Shown here piece after piece: positions 1 through 8,102 of a stretch of DNA of 21,492 bases. Source of the stretch: a virus. The stretch lies in the IMG/VR virus record IMGVR_UViG_3300020162_000994, positions 1-21,492 of that record; one strand, 5' to 3'. How positions within the stretch are numbered: the first letter of the stretch is position 1; the number at the start of each line of letters is the position of its first letter. Under the pieces are notes generated by a model that worked only from the letters and a program-made list of their open reading frames with translations, searched no databases and was not told where the DNA came from. Made by a program: the position numbers and the translations under genes.

Positions 1-662
1 AATTTCTCATCACGCCACGGAATAGTTGTATCTTTAATATCAAAATTATCAATCATATCTAAAAACTTAATCCCCTCTAAATCATATGCATCTTTCACTG
101 GATAAAGATGAGCACCAGAATTGGTGGCACCTTCACGGCCAATATGTGAATCTTCAATAATGATAGTGTTTTTTGGCAAAGCTTTCATCTTTGTCATACA
201 CTGCCAATACATTTCTGGAAATGGTTTTGGATTGAAAACATCTTCATTACTAACAAAATAATCCACAAATTGAATTACATTCATTGAATTTAGAGCAATC
301 TTAACTGTCTCACGTATGCTATTAGAAGCAACAGCAATTTTCCAACCTCTTCTTTTTAGTTGTTCCATTAACCACGGAACAGAACTATTTCTTGGACAAC
401 TAGGAATCAACTTAAATGTTTCTTCTTGTTTTTCTCTCCAAATCTCATTATAGAATTCTACAGGCAAACCTTTGTCAACAGTCAACATCTGTAATTTTCT
501 TGTCGTATTCAGACCATCATATTTTGATAGATGTTCATCACGGGTGATTATGTATTCGGATGTACCAGTGACTTTAGATAAAGCTGCATTGAGTGTCTCA
601 TAATGCATCTCACGGGAATCTATCATTACACCATCAAGGTCAAAAATAACTAATTTATTCAT
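1..662 (-). CDS. HAD-superfamily phosphatase, beta-phosphoglucomutase-like (3' end outside window)
   Basis: The frame starts at ATG 662 and stays open to the left edge, giving about 220 residues with no stop. Seen: HAD motif I near the N-terminus (VIFDLDGVMID, with the two catalytic-type aspartates), a motif II-like strand ending in serine (IAVASNS), a NPKPFPEMY segment typical of the beta-PGM/phosphoglycolate phosphatase subgroup, and an acidic motif IV (IIIEDS). A helical cap lies between motifs I and II. Known for the family: hydrolysis or transfer of phosphate on small phosphorylated metabolites, often sugar phosphates, in the cytoplasm. The ATG overlaps the stop of the preceding gene by 8 nt, so it is probably co-translated with the glycan genes. 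A sugar-phosphate substrate is inferred from this context. The first 660 bases look complete and undamaged. Confidence 0.9.
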   Translation of the reverse strand, partial: MNKLVIFDLDGVMIDSREMHYETLNAALSKVTGTSEYIITRDEHLSKYDGLNTTRKLQMLTVDKGLPVEFYNEIWREKQEETFKLIPSCPRNSSVPWLMEQLKRRGWKIAVASNSIRETVKIALNSMNVIQFVDYFVSNEDVFNPKPFPEMYWQCMTKMKALPKNTIIIEDSHIGREGATNSGAHLYPVKDAYDLEGIKFLDMIDNFDIKDTTIPWRDEK

Positions 663-1308
663 AAGGGTATTCTTCCATTCTTTTTCCGGCATCGTGACAG
701 AATTGAATATGGTCATTCTGTAAATATGTTTCAAAATTGTCATATAATTCTACATGTTCAAACCATCCATTATCACGGACAATATGATATAGAACATCTT
801 CTACTGCCATAGTAAATCTAGGTAGTTGTGTTAAAGGTAGACATGACCCATAGAATTGAATGGTAGAAAAGAAACCAATTGTGCCGATTGTTTCACGACT
901 ATAATGCCATCTTGCACTGACCATTTGTTTTTCGTGTGCTTTGCTTCTGTCAATCAATGAAACAAAATCAATGGTTGGATTTACGTCATATGACAACTTC
1001 AACATATTTTTGAAACCAAATCTATGCACAGAATTGATTGCATTATGAATTGATGTTAATTCTGCCACGCCATGATTGAAGTCAATCGTTGGCTGACCAT
1101 TGATTTGAAAACTGTTATCTGCATCATACACAAAAACATCACAGTAACTTTGTGTTTCTTCATCAATCTTTGAATGTGAAGCCAAACAAACAAAAAGACC
1201 TTGTTCTTTGAGTTTCTTGCATAATGTTTTTGTCATGTGTCTTTTTCTCTCGGAGTTTGGTTCTCCACAATAAGATGTTACGATGACTACTGTATCTGAA
1301 TGATTCAT
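655..1308 (-). CDS. Hypothetical protein in glycan cluster, possibly glycosyltransferase-like
   Basis: 217 residues from ATG 1308. This start is preferred over an upstream TTG at 1329 because AAAGGA lies 6 nt before ATG 1308. The upstream TTG would also put the start inside the previous gene. The N-terminus (TVVIVTSYCGEP) looks like the first strand of an alpha/beta nucleotide-sugar fold, and YDAD around residues 60-65 could be a DxD-type metal site. I do not recognise a family with confidence. The gene sits between a heptosyltransferase-like gene (14 nt overlap) and the HAD phosphatase (8 nt overlap), so a role in sugar transfer or modification is inferred from position only. No signal peptide or membrane segment is seen. 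Confidence 0.8.
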   Translation of the reverse strand: MNHSDTVVIVTSYCGEPNSERKRHMTKTLCKKLKEQGLFVCLASHSKIDEETQSYCDVFVYDADNSFQINGQPTIDFNHGVAELTSIHNAINSVHRFGFKNMLKLSYDVNPTIDFVSLIDRSKAHEKQMVSARWHYSRETIGTIGFFSTIQFYGSCLPLTQLPRFTMAVEDVLYHIVRDNGWFEHVELYDNFETYLQNDHIQFCHDAGKRMEEYPYE

Positions 1309-1319
1309 AATATTTCCTT

Positions 1320-2036
1320 TTATTGCCAAGTTGTGCCTTCACAGTCCAACCAATATCTTACTAATTTACCTCTACCATCCAGTAAATGAAATGGCAAACA
1401 ATGTAGTAGTCCTCTGCTTGAATTATAGTATATCAAATTTTCAGGTGCTCTGTCAAGTGACCATGCAAAATGTGAAGTGCCGGTATCACCACCAACAAAC
1501 GTTTCTGCTGTCATTATATGTTTTATGTTTTCCATAAAATTGGATGAATATTTCCAACCTGGAAAACCACACCTATCTTTGAATTGTTCCATACCACAAA
1601 TAATCTTTTCGTGGTCTTTGTATTCTTCGGTTGAGTAATCTGAAATTATCTTTTCAAATACGTGTTGTGGCCAGTTTCTGTAAACATTGTATGGTGCATC
1701 AAAGACTGGAGTTACCACAATATTTTTTTCCATTATCAATGGATTCTTAATAAAAACATTGTCACCAATAATATCACGGAAGTCCCATAGATTCACTCTC
1801 TTCCAAGGTAATACAACATCACCAGGAGTTTCCGAAAAGAAGTCTGTATTCTTTAATAAGAACTGATAGAACTCTTGTATGTAACCAACAGTACTAACAG
1901 AACCAGGTTCCATATGAAATTTTATATGTTGATTATTTTGTTCTTTTCTCAGATATGCAACAACATTAGCCACGGCAATCAAATCACCATTTTTTACACC
2001 ATCACCAAAGACTCCATGCCTAACATTCATAATCAT
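1320..2036 (-). CDS. Glycosyltransferase family 9-like (heptosyltransferase-like) protein
   Basis: 238 residues. Seen: a C-terminal GGDTGTSHFAWSL segment (residues 182-194), which matches the conserved sugar-nucleotide site of GT9 enzymes (G-x-D-[ST]-G-x-x-H in ADP-heptose:LPS heptosyltransferases). The N-terminal half is short and poorly conserved, and the protein is clearly shorter than the roughly 320-350 residues usual for bacterial heptosyltransferases. The start overlaps the stop of the upstream gene as ATGA, with GGAG about 8 nt before it. A second GT9-like gene lies directly upstream, so the two may act on the same glycan or form two half-like proteins. Family assignment is good; the donor sugar is not proven. 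Confidence 0.82.
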   Translation of the reverse strand: MIMNVRHGVFGDGVKNGDLIAVANVVAYLRKEQNNQHIKFHMEPGSVSTVGYIQEFYQFLLKNTDFFSETPGDVVLPWKRVNLWDFRDIIGDNVFIKNPLIMEKNIVVTPVFDAPYNVYRNWPQHVFEKIISDYSTEEYKDHEKIICGMEQFKDRCGFPGWKYSSNFMENIKHIMTAETFVGGDTGTSHFAWSLDRAPENLIYYNSSRGLLHCLPFHLLDGRGKLVRYWLDCEGTTWQ

Positions 2037-2773
2037 AGATATTTCTCCAATTCACTTGCATGAATCAATTTTGCTTTTCGATTCAAGTAAAAGTGTTTCT
2101 CAAATATTTGATTAATGTTCTTTCCATTGTCCCATGTGATACCATCACCGACAATCCATTCTGGATTCCAATCTTCTGGTTTCCAAACACAGAACAATTC
2201 TTTATCAAGTAAGTCAGCCATCATGCCGACACCCGTAAAGTTTGTAATGAATGGTTTTTTAGATTCTTTGATGATGTAACAATTTGTCAACAGGTCATTA
2301 TTGAAGTCAATAAATTCAAAATCTTTGAGGTGAGAAAGTATATTTGTTTTTCTTCTATTGTCAGTACTGAAATGATCCCATCTATCACCAACATAATATG
2401 TGTCTTTGATTTCAATATCACATTTTGGATATTTCAATATGAACTTATCATCAACTTCAAAATCAATACCATGTACATCTTTTAGGAAGTTTTCATACTT
2501 ACAGGTTTCAATTGGTCTATTAGGATTTCTTTTATATTCCCTTTCAGTACCCCAATTGTCTAATGGAATAACTTCACCCTGAAACTCATTGTCAAAATAA
2601 ACATTCTCAAACAAATCCTGGTACATCAAAAAGTCTTTGAAACCCTTGAACTTTTCGGTTTGATGTTTAACAATCAAATTATATTTACCAAATTTGTTGT
2701 GTAATCCAGCCAATACTGGAACACAATTCAAAAAATCACCTAAGGCATCTGTTTGTCTTACATAAAAATTCAT
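2033..2773 (-). CDS. Glycosyltransferase family 9-like protein (N-terminal GT9 signature)
   Basis: 246 residues. Seen: the N-terminus YVRQTDALGDFLNCVPVLAG resembles the first Rossmann strand and loop of ADP-heptose:LPS heptosyltransferases (hydrophobic strand, then LGD, then P-V-L-x-x-L). A later FTGVGMMADLLDKELFCVW stretch (about residues 178-196) has the spacing of the C-terminal donor-binding region, but it lacks the usual D-[ST]-G-x-x-H. It therefore complements the next gene, which has a strong C-terminal signature and a weak N-terminus. Its start overlaps the preceding GT8-like gene by 4 nt (ATGA) and its stop overlaps the next GT9-like gene by 4 nt, which points to translational coupling. 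Enzymatic activity is uncertain because of the missing C-terminal motif. Confidence 0.78.
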   Translation of the reverse strand: MNFYVRQTDALGDFLNCVPVLAGLHNKFGKYNLIVKHQTEKFKGFKDFLMYQDLFENVYFDNEFQGEVIPLDNWGTEREYKRNPNRPIETCKYENFLKDVHGIDFEVDDKFILKYPKCDIEIKDTYYVGDRWDHFSTDNRRKTNILSHLKDFEFIDFNNDLLTNCYIIKESKKPFITNFTGVGMMADLLDKELFCVWKPEDWNPEWIVGDGITWDNGKNINQIFEKHFYLNRKAKLIHASELEKYL

Positions 2774-3588
2774 TTCATAATACTTCCATATAACGATTTA
2801 AAATTTTCACCTTCCATCTTTTCCCACATATGAATAAACGGAATGTAATTGTTCATTTCAAAGGGAACATTATTATCATCAATCAATATTTGTTTCTTTG
2901 ATGGTAAAACTTCGTTCTTATCTAAGTTGAATGTCATAACAGGATACTCATGATATTCAATTGGACTTGCATCAAAATCTGAGAATGCTAATGAATAACA
3001 AGCTTCTTCGGTTCTGGATCCTCTAAACAATCTTTTACATCCGTACTTATCATAATTCAAAAACTTTTCTCTAACCGATGCATAAAACTTATCTGTAGTT
3101 TTACTCTTTCTAATATATATGAACCCACAATGGACAGCAGGTATATGCTTACCTACGATGTTTGAGATATTATATCCTTGATTCCAATGCCAATGTGCAT
3201 CACATCTTTTCTTACCCAAAGTCCTAACAGGAAATTCAGATTTAGACAAATAATCCCAAAGATGTTCCGGATCATATTGACATAATACATCGGTATCTAA
3301 ATTGATTGTTTCATCGTATGGTAGAATCTTATCAAAGTTAATTCTGGCATAGATGCAATACTTCTCAAAACTATTATTACAGTCTTTAAATGTTTCTTCA
3401 TCCACTGACGTATCAAATGGAGCATATTCGTCAAAACAACCAAAAGACTTTGCATAATCCAAATCTTCTGGATTAATTAACAAACAGATAGGTCTTGTTG
3501 TATCGTGTTTCTTAATTGTGTTTGCTAGTAGTGAAGCCTCTACAATATATCTTTGACCCAAAGCAATTAGAAAGTAACCTTGACTCAT
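2770..3588 (-). CDS. GT8-like nucleotide-sugar glycosyltransferase
   Basis: 272 residues. Seen: an N-terminal strand with FLIALGQRYIVEASLLANTI, typical of GT-A enzymes that read an existing nucleotide sugar, a DxD motif LDTDVLC (D98, D100) for divalent metal and nucleotide sugar, and a later HCGFIYIRK segment (about residues 153-161), like the GT8 region where the acceptor site and a product-holding loop occur. This fits retaining GT8-type enzymes, though a neighbouring GT-A family is possible. It is soluble, with no membrane segment. The start overlaps the previous gene by 4 nt and the end overlaps the next by 4 nt. Its place in the glycan cluster supports sugar transfer; donor and acceptor are unknown. 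Confidence 0.82.
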   Translation of the reverse strand: MSQGYFLIALGQRYIVEASLLANTIKKHDTTRPICLLINPEDLDYAKSFGCFDEYAPFDTSVDEETFKDCNNSFEKYCIYARINFDKILPYDETINLDTDVLCQYDPEHLWDYLSKSEFPVRTLGKKRCDAHWHWNQGYNISNIVGKHIPAVHCGFIYIRKSKTTDKFYASVREKFLNYDKYGCKRLFRGSRTEEACYSLAFSDFDASPIEYHEYPVMTFNLDKNEVLPSKKQILIDDNNVPFEMNNYIPFIHMWEKMEGENFKSLYGSIMK

Positions 3589-4403
3589 AGTGTCTCATTA
3601 AATGCATTGAATAGAACAAATGGATCATGTCCTAATTGATGGTCAGGTATTTTGTGTAACTCAAATATATGTGGATGTAACAAATATGAAACTAACCAAA
3701 GGCCTTGGTCATCATCAACTAGATTATTCTCTAACAACTGATTGAAAGATTCACGCATTAATCCTTCTAAAATTGGCCAATTATCTTTATGTGCAACAAC
3801 TTTGGCACCAAGTATGTAAACATCATTGGATAATATTGCTTGAGATACTGGTGTCTTTCTATCAAACTCTTTGTACGAAAATAGGTGAATTTTATCTGAA
3901 TCAAAATCATATGACCACTTCTTACTTGGTGGTATATTCTTTTCTGACCTGCAATAACCAAAGTCAATCCATGCCACCATGTCATTAGATGTTAGATTTT
4001 TTCCAATTGCATAGTGTGTGAAGTAAGCTTTTAGGTCTGTTACCAAAACATAATCTGGATTCCAATATTCTGGATTCTTTGATTGGGATGGTACAACTGC
4101 ATTTTTGAATTCAGAACTTTTTTGTACTCTTTCAATTGATTCTCTCATTGATGCAAATTGTTTTTGTACATCAAATGCAACAATCTTAGTTCTGTCCATC
4201 CTATCTGCACAAACTTCTTCCAGTCTTTCAACTAAGTCCTCGGAAGTAAACACAACGATTTCATTTTCTAATTTGCACAGGTGTGAAAATCTTTCAATGT
4301 ATGTTTCGGTACTTCTTTCCAGATAATGTGGCAATCCTTTACTAGGTGTCCAATCTCCACGGCCAATATCAAAGAATGCTGTTACAATACTAATATCACT
4401 CAT
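3585..4403 (-). CDS. HtrL/YibB-family protein
   Basis: 272 residues from ATG 4403. A longer open frame exists upstream to 4505 but would lie inside the previous gene. ATG 4403 gives an N-terminus (SDISIVTAFFDIGRGDW) that matches the HtrL_YibB family start. Other family-like features are a HYLERSTETYIERFSHL segment (about residues 26-42) and the conserved WIDFGYCR region near residue 145. YibB sits in the LPS core locus of enterobacteria and has a GT-A-like look, but its reaction is not established. Here it lies between two glycosyltransferase genes and overlaps the upstream gene by 8 nt. A role in surface glycan assembly is inferred. Confidence 0.8.
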   Translation of the reverse strand: MSDISIVTAFFDIGRGDWTPSKGLPHYLERSTETYIERFSHLCKLENEIVVFTSEDLVERLEEVCADRMDRTKIVAFDVQKQFASMRESIERVQKSSEFKNAVVPSQSKNPEYWNPDYVLVTDLKAYFTHYAIGKNLTSNDMVAWIDFGYCRSEKNIPPSKKWSYDFDSDKIHLFSYKEFDRKTPVSQAILSNDVYILGAKVVAHKDNWPILEGLMRESFNQLLENNLVDDDQGLWLVSYLLHPHIFELHKIPDHQLGHDPFVLFNAFNETL

Positions 4404-5145
4404 TCCAATACCATTTCTTATAGTTGTTAATAATCTCAACTTCAGGAGATAAATTGTTGACAAAAGATTCAAAATCAAAACCAGGTCGGTGTGCGTGGGC
4501 ATCAACCATATATGGGTTTACTGTATAGTCTTTTCCACAAAGAAAATAATAAACAACCATAAACACATCTATTGAACCAAAAGGTGGATATGATTCTCTC
4601 ATACGGTCACCATATTCTCCTAAAAATCTAACAATATTATCGTAGTTTTCAATAAACGTTGATACTTTGAATATTGTTCCACCACCAGCACCAAAGTACT
4701 TTGTGATTGGTCTTTTACCTGAGAATTGTTCAATCAAGTCATGTATATATTCACCAATTACATTATCTCCTGGTGTATTCCAATGAGCTGCCATTTCCCA
4801 TTCATCTTTTACAGTTACTGGTTTCAACAACCAAACATCATCTTCTACCATTTGTATATGAGAAGTATTACACTTCAAACAAACCTCATAGAATCTGGTC
4901 AACCAAGCAATAATTGTGTCAACTGGATAACCATAACCGCCATTTACATTACATGAACCAAATCTTTTTTCATAAAATTTATATTCACAATTATATTTCT
5001 TAGCAATATCAGACAAATCATCAATACCATCAGATGATAGGAAATAATAGGCATTTGGATGGTACTGCCTTATATTGTTTATGATATGATTGGTGGCCAC
5101 AACTTTATGTGGAGTAGCCATATGAATAAATGATAAATCGGCCAT
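4396..5145 (-). CDS. GT-A-type glycosyltransferase-like protein
   Basis: 249 residues. Seen: the N-terminal strand LSFIHMATPHKVVATNHIIN, a sugar-nucleotide-type core, and an acidic QMVEDDVWLLKPV motif (E101, D102, D103) in the position of the GT-A DxD site, followed by a glycine-rich YFGAGGGTIFK segment (about residues 150-160) like the acceptor or product loop of these enzymes. I cannot name a CAZy family. The start is 1 nt after the methyltransferase stop, and the stop overlaps the HtrL/YibB gene by 8 nt. No membrane segment is seen. A transferase role is likely from motif and context, but the sugar is unknown. Confidence 0.75.
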   Translation of the reverse strand: MADLSFIHMATPHKVVATNHIINNIRQYHPNAYYFLSSDGIDDLSDIAKKYNCEYKFYEKRFGSCNVNGGYGYPVDTIIAWLTRFYEVCLKCNTSHIQMVEDDVWLLKPVTVKDEWEMAAHWNTPGDNVIGEYIHDLIEQFSGKRPITKYFGAGGGTIFKVSTFIENYDNIVRFLGEYGDRMRESYPPFGSIDVFMVVYYFLCGKDYTVNPYMVDAHAHRPGFDFESFVNNLSPEVEIINNYKKWYWNE

Positions 5146-5146
5146 T

Positions 5147-5713
5147 TTAATTTCTTACGACAAATAGAATACTATCTGGTTCTGGAGAAATATCTCGTAC
5201 ATCAACTATTTCATATGTCATGGATTCAGGAACATATTTTTTGAATTCATCACAGTATTCCATTTTAGCAATATCTTCAATGATAAAGACACCACCTGGT
5301 TTTAGTTTACTGAGATATAGTTGAATTGATTTTACTTGATCCTCAAAATGATGTGAACCATCTTCAATAATAATATCACACATTGGTATAGTATTTACAA
5401 ATTCTTCACTGTAAGCCTGAGCATAAATGATTTGAACGTTGGAAAGATGTTTGGTCTTTTCTTTGGCACCTTGTTCACGGTTATCAATTCCAAAAATAAA
5501 TGCATCATCAAAATATTCATCCCATAGAACGATACTGCCACCTTTAGCAATACCCACTTCCAATAAAATGATTTGTTTGTCTTTATATTTCAGGAATTCT
5601 TTGTCATAGAATCCAGTACAGTACATATGGTCATATTCTTTATCTGTACCAAACTCAGGGTGTGTTACATTATTCAAATTCTTTTCATGTATAATATCAA
5701 GCAAAGTTTTCAT
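5147..5713 (-). CDS. Class I SAM-dependent methyltransferase (macrocin O-methyltransferase-like)
   Basis: 188 residues. Seen: an N-terminal FGTDKEYDHMYCTGFY block (residues 21-36) typical of macrocin/demethylmacrocin-type sugar O-methyltransferases, SAM motif I ILLEVGIAKGGS (49-60), an acidic strand end FGIDNRE (74-80), IIIEDGSHHFEDQ (114-126), whose D/H residues resemble the metal-binding active site of that group, and LKPGGVFIIEDI (137-148). The family methylates sugar or other small-molecule hydroxyls in the cytoplasm. The start lies 3 nt after the stop of a second methyltransferase and the stop is 1 nt before a glycosyltransferase. O-methylation of a glycan or sugar nucleotide is inferred from context. 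Confidence 0.88.
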   Translation of the reverse strand: MKTLLDIIHEKNLNNVTHPEFGTDKEYDHMYCTGFYDKEFLKYKDKQIILLEVGIAKGGSIVLWDEYFDDAFIFGIDNREQGAKEKTKHLSNVQIIYAQAYSEEFVNTIPMCDIIIEDGSHHFEDQVKSIQLYLSKLKPGGVFIIEDIAKMEYCDEFKKYVPESMTYEIVDVRDISPEPDSILFVVRN

Positions 5714-5716
5714 CGT

Positions 5717-6247
5717 TTATCCAATTCTCTTAATCAAAGTCATACCATTATTATTAGTTCTTCTTTCAACTAACACCCATTGTGGATTTGCATCCAAGAA
5801 TTCTTGAATTGCTGGCCAAACACCATTCTCACCACCTTGACCTCTATCACCAAATGCAGTTGTATCATGGAAAAGAATATACTTTCTGACTTTGCTGGCA
5901 TGTAATTGTAATTCAATCTTAACTTGGTCATATGAATGATAACTATCAACCAACATTAAATCAGTTTCAGCAATCTCAATTTTTCTGGTGTCAGCTGTAT
6001 GTAGTGTCACATTTCTTCCTGCGTTTTTTGCATATCTGAAATATTCAATTACAAAATCGTACGGCTCAATTTCATAACTATGGTGTTCTCTAGCGTGACG
6101 TAGAAATCCTCTAGTACTCTGTGCTGAACCAACTCCCAATTCTGTGGTGTGATTACATTCCAAAACAAGGTCTGATATCCAAGGCAAGTGTTCGTGCATA
6201 TCAGTATTTCTGGAACAGGCGTCTTGATATTCTTTTTCAAAATCCAT
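5717..6247 (-). CDS. Class I SAM-dependent methyltransferase (Methyltransf_24/CmcI-like)
   Basis: 176 residues. Seen: SAM motif I TTELGVGSAQSTRGF (34-48), an acidic ribose-binding position in SYEIEPYDF (57-65), LMLVDSYHSYDQVKIEL (97-113) and a YILFHDTTAFGDRG block (123-136). The D-S-x-H-x-Y/HDT arrangement is shared with the cephalosporin hydroxylase/CmcI-like and Methyltransf_24 groups. It is short for the family, near the minimal Rossmann fold. It lies 1 nt from the upstream glycosyltransferase and 3 nt from the second methyltransferase, so the two probably act in one pathway. The acceptor is unknown; a sugar hydroxyl is the simplest reading. Confidence 0.86.
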   Translation of the reverse strand: MDFEKEYQDACSRNTDMHEHLPWISDLVLECNHTTELGVGSAQSTRGFLRHAREHHSYEIEPYDFVIEYFRYAKNAGRNVTLHTADTRKIEIAETDLMLVDSYHSYDQVKIELQLHASKVRKYILFHDTTAFGDRGQGGENGVWPAIQEFLDANPQWVLVERRTNNNGMTLIKRIG

Positions 6248-6248
6248 T

Positions 6249-7121
6249 TTAAGTTGTCCTATAAGTAAAATATTCTTCAGATGGTGTTACCTCATCTTGG
6301 CCAAATTTATTCATCATTAAACTTTTCCAAACCGGCACTCGGTCATATTGGTGTACAATACAATGTGGTATTCCATTTGTTGTGGTAATTGTTTTTGTGT
6401 GATAGTTAAAGATTGGTTCTGGTTCTGTTAAGAATGGCCTGAATTGGTTTATCTTTGATGGGTCACCAGTTGTACCAAGTTGTACCGCCCATCCATCTTC
6501 TTGGTTGGTAAACAATACTTTATCCTTATACGGTTGTGTGTTAAGTAACACATTATAGACCGCCTGGTCAACGATAGGAATTGGCCTGTTGATTGCATTG
6601 GTGAATATGTTGAAACACATATCTTTAACATATTCACATTCACCACCAAAGGTTCCTACGTTATAAATGATGTTACTTTTGAACCTGTTATAAACATCAT
6701 GTCCGTAAGTTTGAAGTAAGTTTTCATTACCCCATGGTTCATCTTGGTAACGAATAGATTCTGAACCTGCCACCAAAGCTTTGTCACCCATATAAAAGCT
6801 ATCAGAAACCCATTTGCATGGGTCTCTTTGGAAATAAACATCTTTAACATCGGTGGTTACAACGATATCATATATTGGATTACGATGTAGAAAGTCATAT
6901 ATTGACCAGAATCTTGCAACATGAATTGGTGCATTTATTTTTGGCATTGCAATCAATTTAAAACCATGATGTATGAGGTGTTGACAAGTATCATCTGATG
7001 CATCACCAACAATCATTACTTTGTCACCAACAAAGCCACAAGATTCAATTGATTCAACCCAAGGTTTTAATTGATTGTAGTTGTAACCAGAAAATGCACC
7101 GATTATTAAATTTTTCGCCAT
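6249..7121 (-). CDS. GT-A-type glycosyltransferase-like protein
   Basis: 290 residues. Seen: the N-terminal strand KNLIIGAFSGYNYNQLKPWV, an acidic VVTTDVKDVYFQRDP segment (87-101) with D91/D94 in the position of a GT-A metal site followed by the F-x-x-D-P pattern common to several GT families, and a YNVGTFGGECEYV stretch (about 153-165) like the conserved G-x-x-GG loop after it. The start at 7121 has GGAG about 8 nt upstream and lies 16 nt inside the end of the GT2 gene. The C-terminus ends in conserved-looking aromatic residues. I am confident of a glycosyltransferase-like fold but not of family or sugar. Confidence 0.8.
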   Translation of the reverse strand: MAKNLIIGAFSGYNYNQLKPWVESIESCGFVGDKVMIVGDASDDTCQHLIHHGFKLIAMPKINAPIHVARFWSIYDFLHRNPIYDIVVTTDVKDVYFQRDPCKWVSDSFYMGDKALVAGSESIRYQDEPWGNENLLQTYGHDVYNRFKSNIIYNVGTFGGECEYVKDMCFNIFTNAINRPIPIVDQAVYNVLLNTQPYKDKVLFTNQEDGWAVQLGTTGDPSKINQFRPFLTEPEPIFNYHTKTITTTNGIPHCIVHQYDRVPVWKSLMMNKFGQDEVTPSEEYFTYRTT

Positions 7122-7816
7122 GGGAAAACTCCATTATATTTTTGTTTCATTATATTATTACCATTATGGAAGAAGTCTGCATTAACAGAACCTGGATTTC
7201 CATCTACTCTATAATTTACTGTATACTTACCAGTACAATCATAGTTGGGAAAGTATTGTGACAGAGCCTGTAACCAAACTCTATCTTGTCCCCAACCACC
7301 GTGCCATACTTGTGCCAATTTTATCGCAATTTCTGTTTTAAGGCAATAGCAATTAGTGTCTATATGATTGACTCCATGGTAAGTTTGCCATTTACCAAGT
7401 GATTCACAATCATCATTGGTGATGTAGTTACCATCTTTGTCACAAATTCTTCTGAGTGAATATGTCCAATCAAGTTTCTTTTCTTTGATTGTCTTGATAC
7501 ACGTTTCTACGTGTTCTGGTTCCAACCAACAATCTTGGTCCAGATACAGTACATATTCGGTATCAATTAGGTGTGTGAAAGCAGCATAGATTCGGTGGCC
7601 ATAGAATCCGTTGGCACCGACATTGATGGGTAGATAACATCTTTCCAAATTTTTTCTGGAAAGGAAGTCATCTGTAATGATTCTTGTTTTTGAATGGTGT
7701 TTCATACCATCAGAAACTACATAACATTTTGTTTCATAGGTTTGTTCAAGTACGGATTGAACAGCACCTTTCAACTCTGGCGCACCAGTAGTTGGTATAA
7801 TCACAGTTGCAGTCAT
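7106..7816 (-). CDS. Glycosyltransferase family 2 protein
   Basis: 236 residues from ATG 7816, chosen over the in-frame TTG at 7822 because AGAGG lies about 6 nt before the ATG. Seen: the GT2 opening TATVIIPTTGAPELKGAVQS (2-21), the strand YVVSDG (32-37) and the DxD-type metal site YLDQDCWLEPEH (91-102). The later HGGWGQDRVW segment resembles the GT2 acceptor/catalytic-base region (ED/QD-x-x-[WL]). It is a compact soluble enzyme without membrane helices. It is the first gene of the transferase run and follows the conserved 93-aa gene with a 3 nt gap, and its end overlaps the next gene by 16 nt. Inverting transfer from a nucleotide sugar is expected for the family; the substrate is unknown. 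Confidence 0.9.
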   Translation of the reverse strand: MTATVIIPTTGAPELKGAVQSVLEQTYETKCYVVSDGMKHHSKTRIITDDFLSRKNLERCYLPINVGANGFYGHRIYAAFTHLIDTEYVLYLDQDCWLEPEHVETCIKTIKEKKLDWTYSLRRICDKDGNYITNDDCESLGKWQTYHGVNHIDTNCYCLKTEIAIKLAQVWHGGWGQDRVWLQALSQYFPNYDCTGKYTVNYRVDGNPGSVNADFFHNGNNIMKQKYNGVFPWRKI

Positions 7817-7818
7817 AA

Positions 7819-8100
7819 TCAACCTCTAGTCAGTTTTAGTATCTTCTCTATTTGTTTTTCAATTGTAGGTTTACGATTAGGCCAGTAGATGTATTCCTTA
7901 TCACCTGTACTATGTAGTTTCTTTAGGAAAGGGATAATCATCTTCTCCACTTCCGCAAGTCGTGTTTTGTAATCATCAGCAGTCTCAGCTGTCTTATTGA
8001 TTACTGAATTGTATTCCTCTTCGGATACAGCAGAGAAACCAAAATCATCTTCCAGATCCTGGTATTCTTTCATAATTTTATCAAATTCTGTTAATGGCAT
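7819..8100 (-). CDS. Conserved T4-like phage hypothetical protein, 93 aa
   Basis: 93 residues, strongly charged and probably helical. A recognisable core is AVSEEEYNSVINK (24-36) and a C-terminal KEYIYWPNRKPTIEKQIEKI block. I recall this pair of motifs from small proteins of marine T4-like phages, where function is unknown. No catalytic motif, membrane segment or nucleic-acid motif can be named. It lies 2 nt after the nuclease-like gene and just ahead of the GT2 gene, so it marks the boundary between the conserved replication side and the glycan island. Confidence 0.85.
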   Translation of the reverse strand: MPLTEFDKIMKEYQDLEDDFGFSAVSEEEYNSVINKTAETADDYKTRLAEVEKMIIPFLKKLHSTGDKEYIYWPNRKPTIEKQIEKILKLTRG

Positions 8101-8102
8101 AA

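Noticed and set aside
447-479. TTGACA and TATAAT on the minus strand within the HAD gene
   Set aside because: The spacer is about 20 nt, too long for a good sigma70 promoter, and the site is inside a coding region with no gene start after it.
4404-4505. 34-residue N-terminal extension of the HtrL/YibB-like protein
   Set aside because: The extension lies inside the upstream glycosyltransferase gene and does not resemble the family N-terminus, which begins at ATG 4403.
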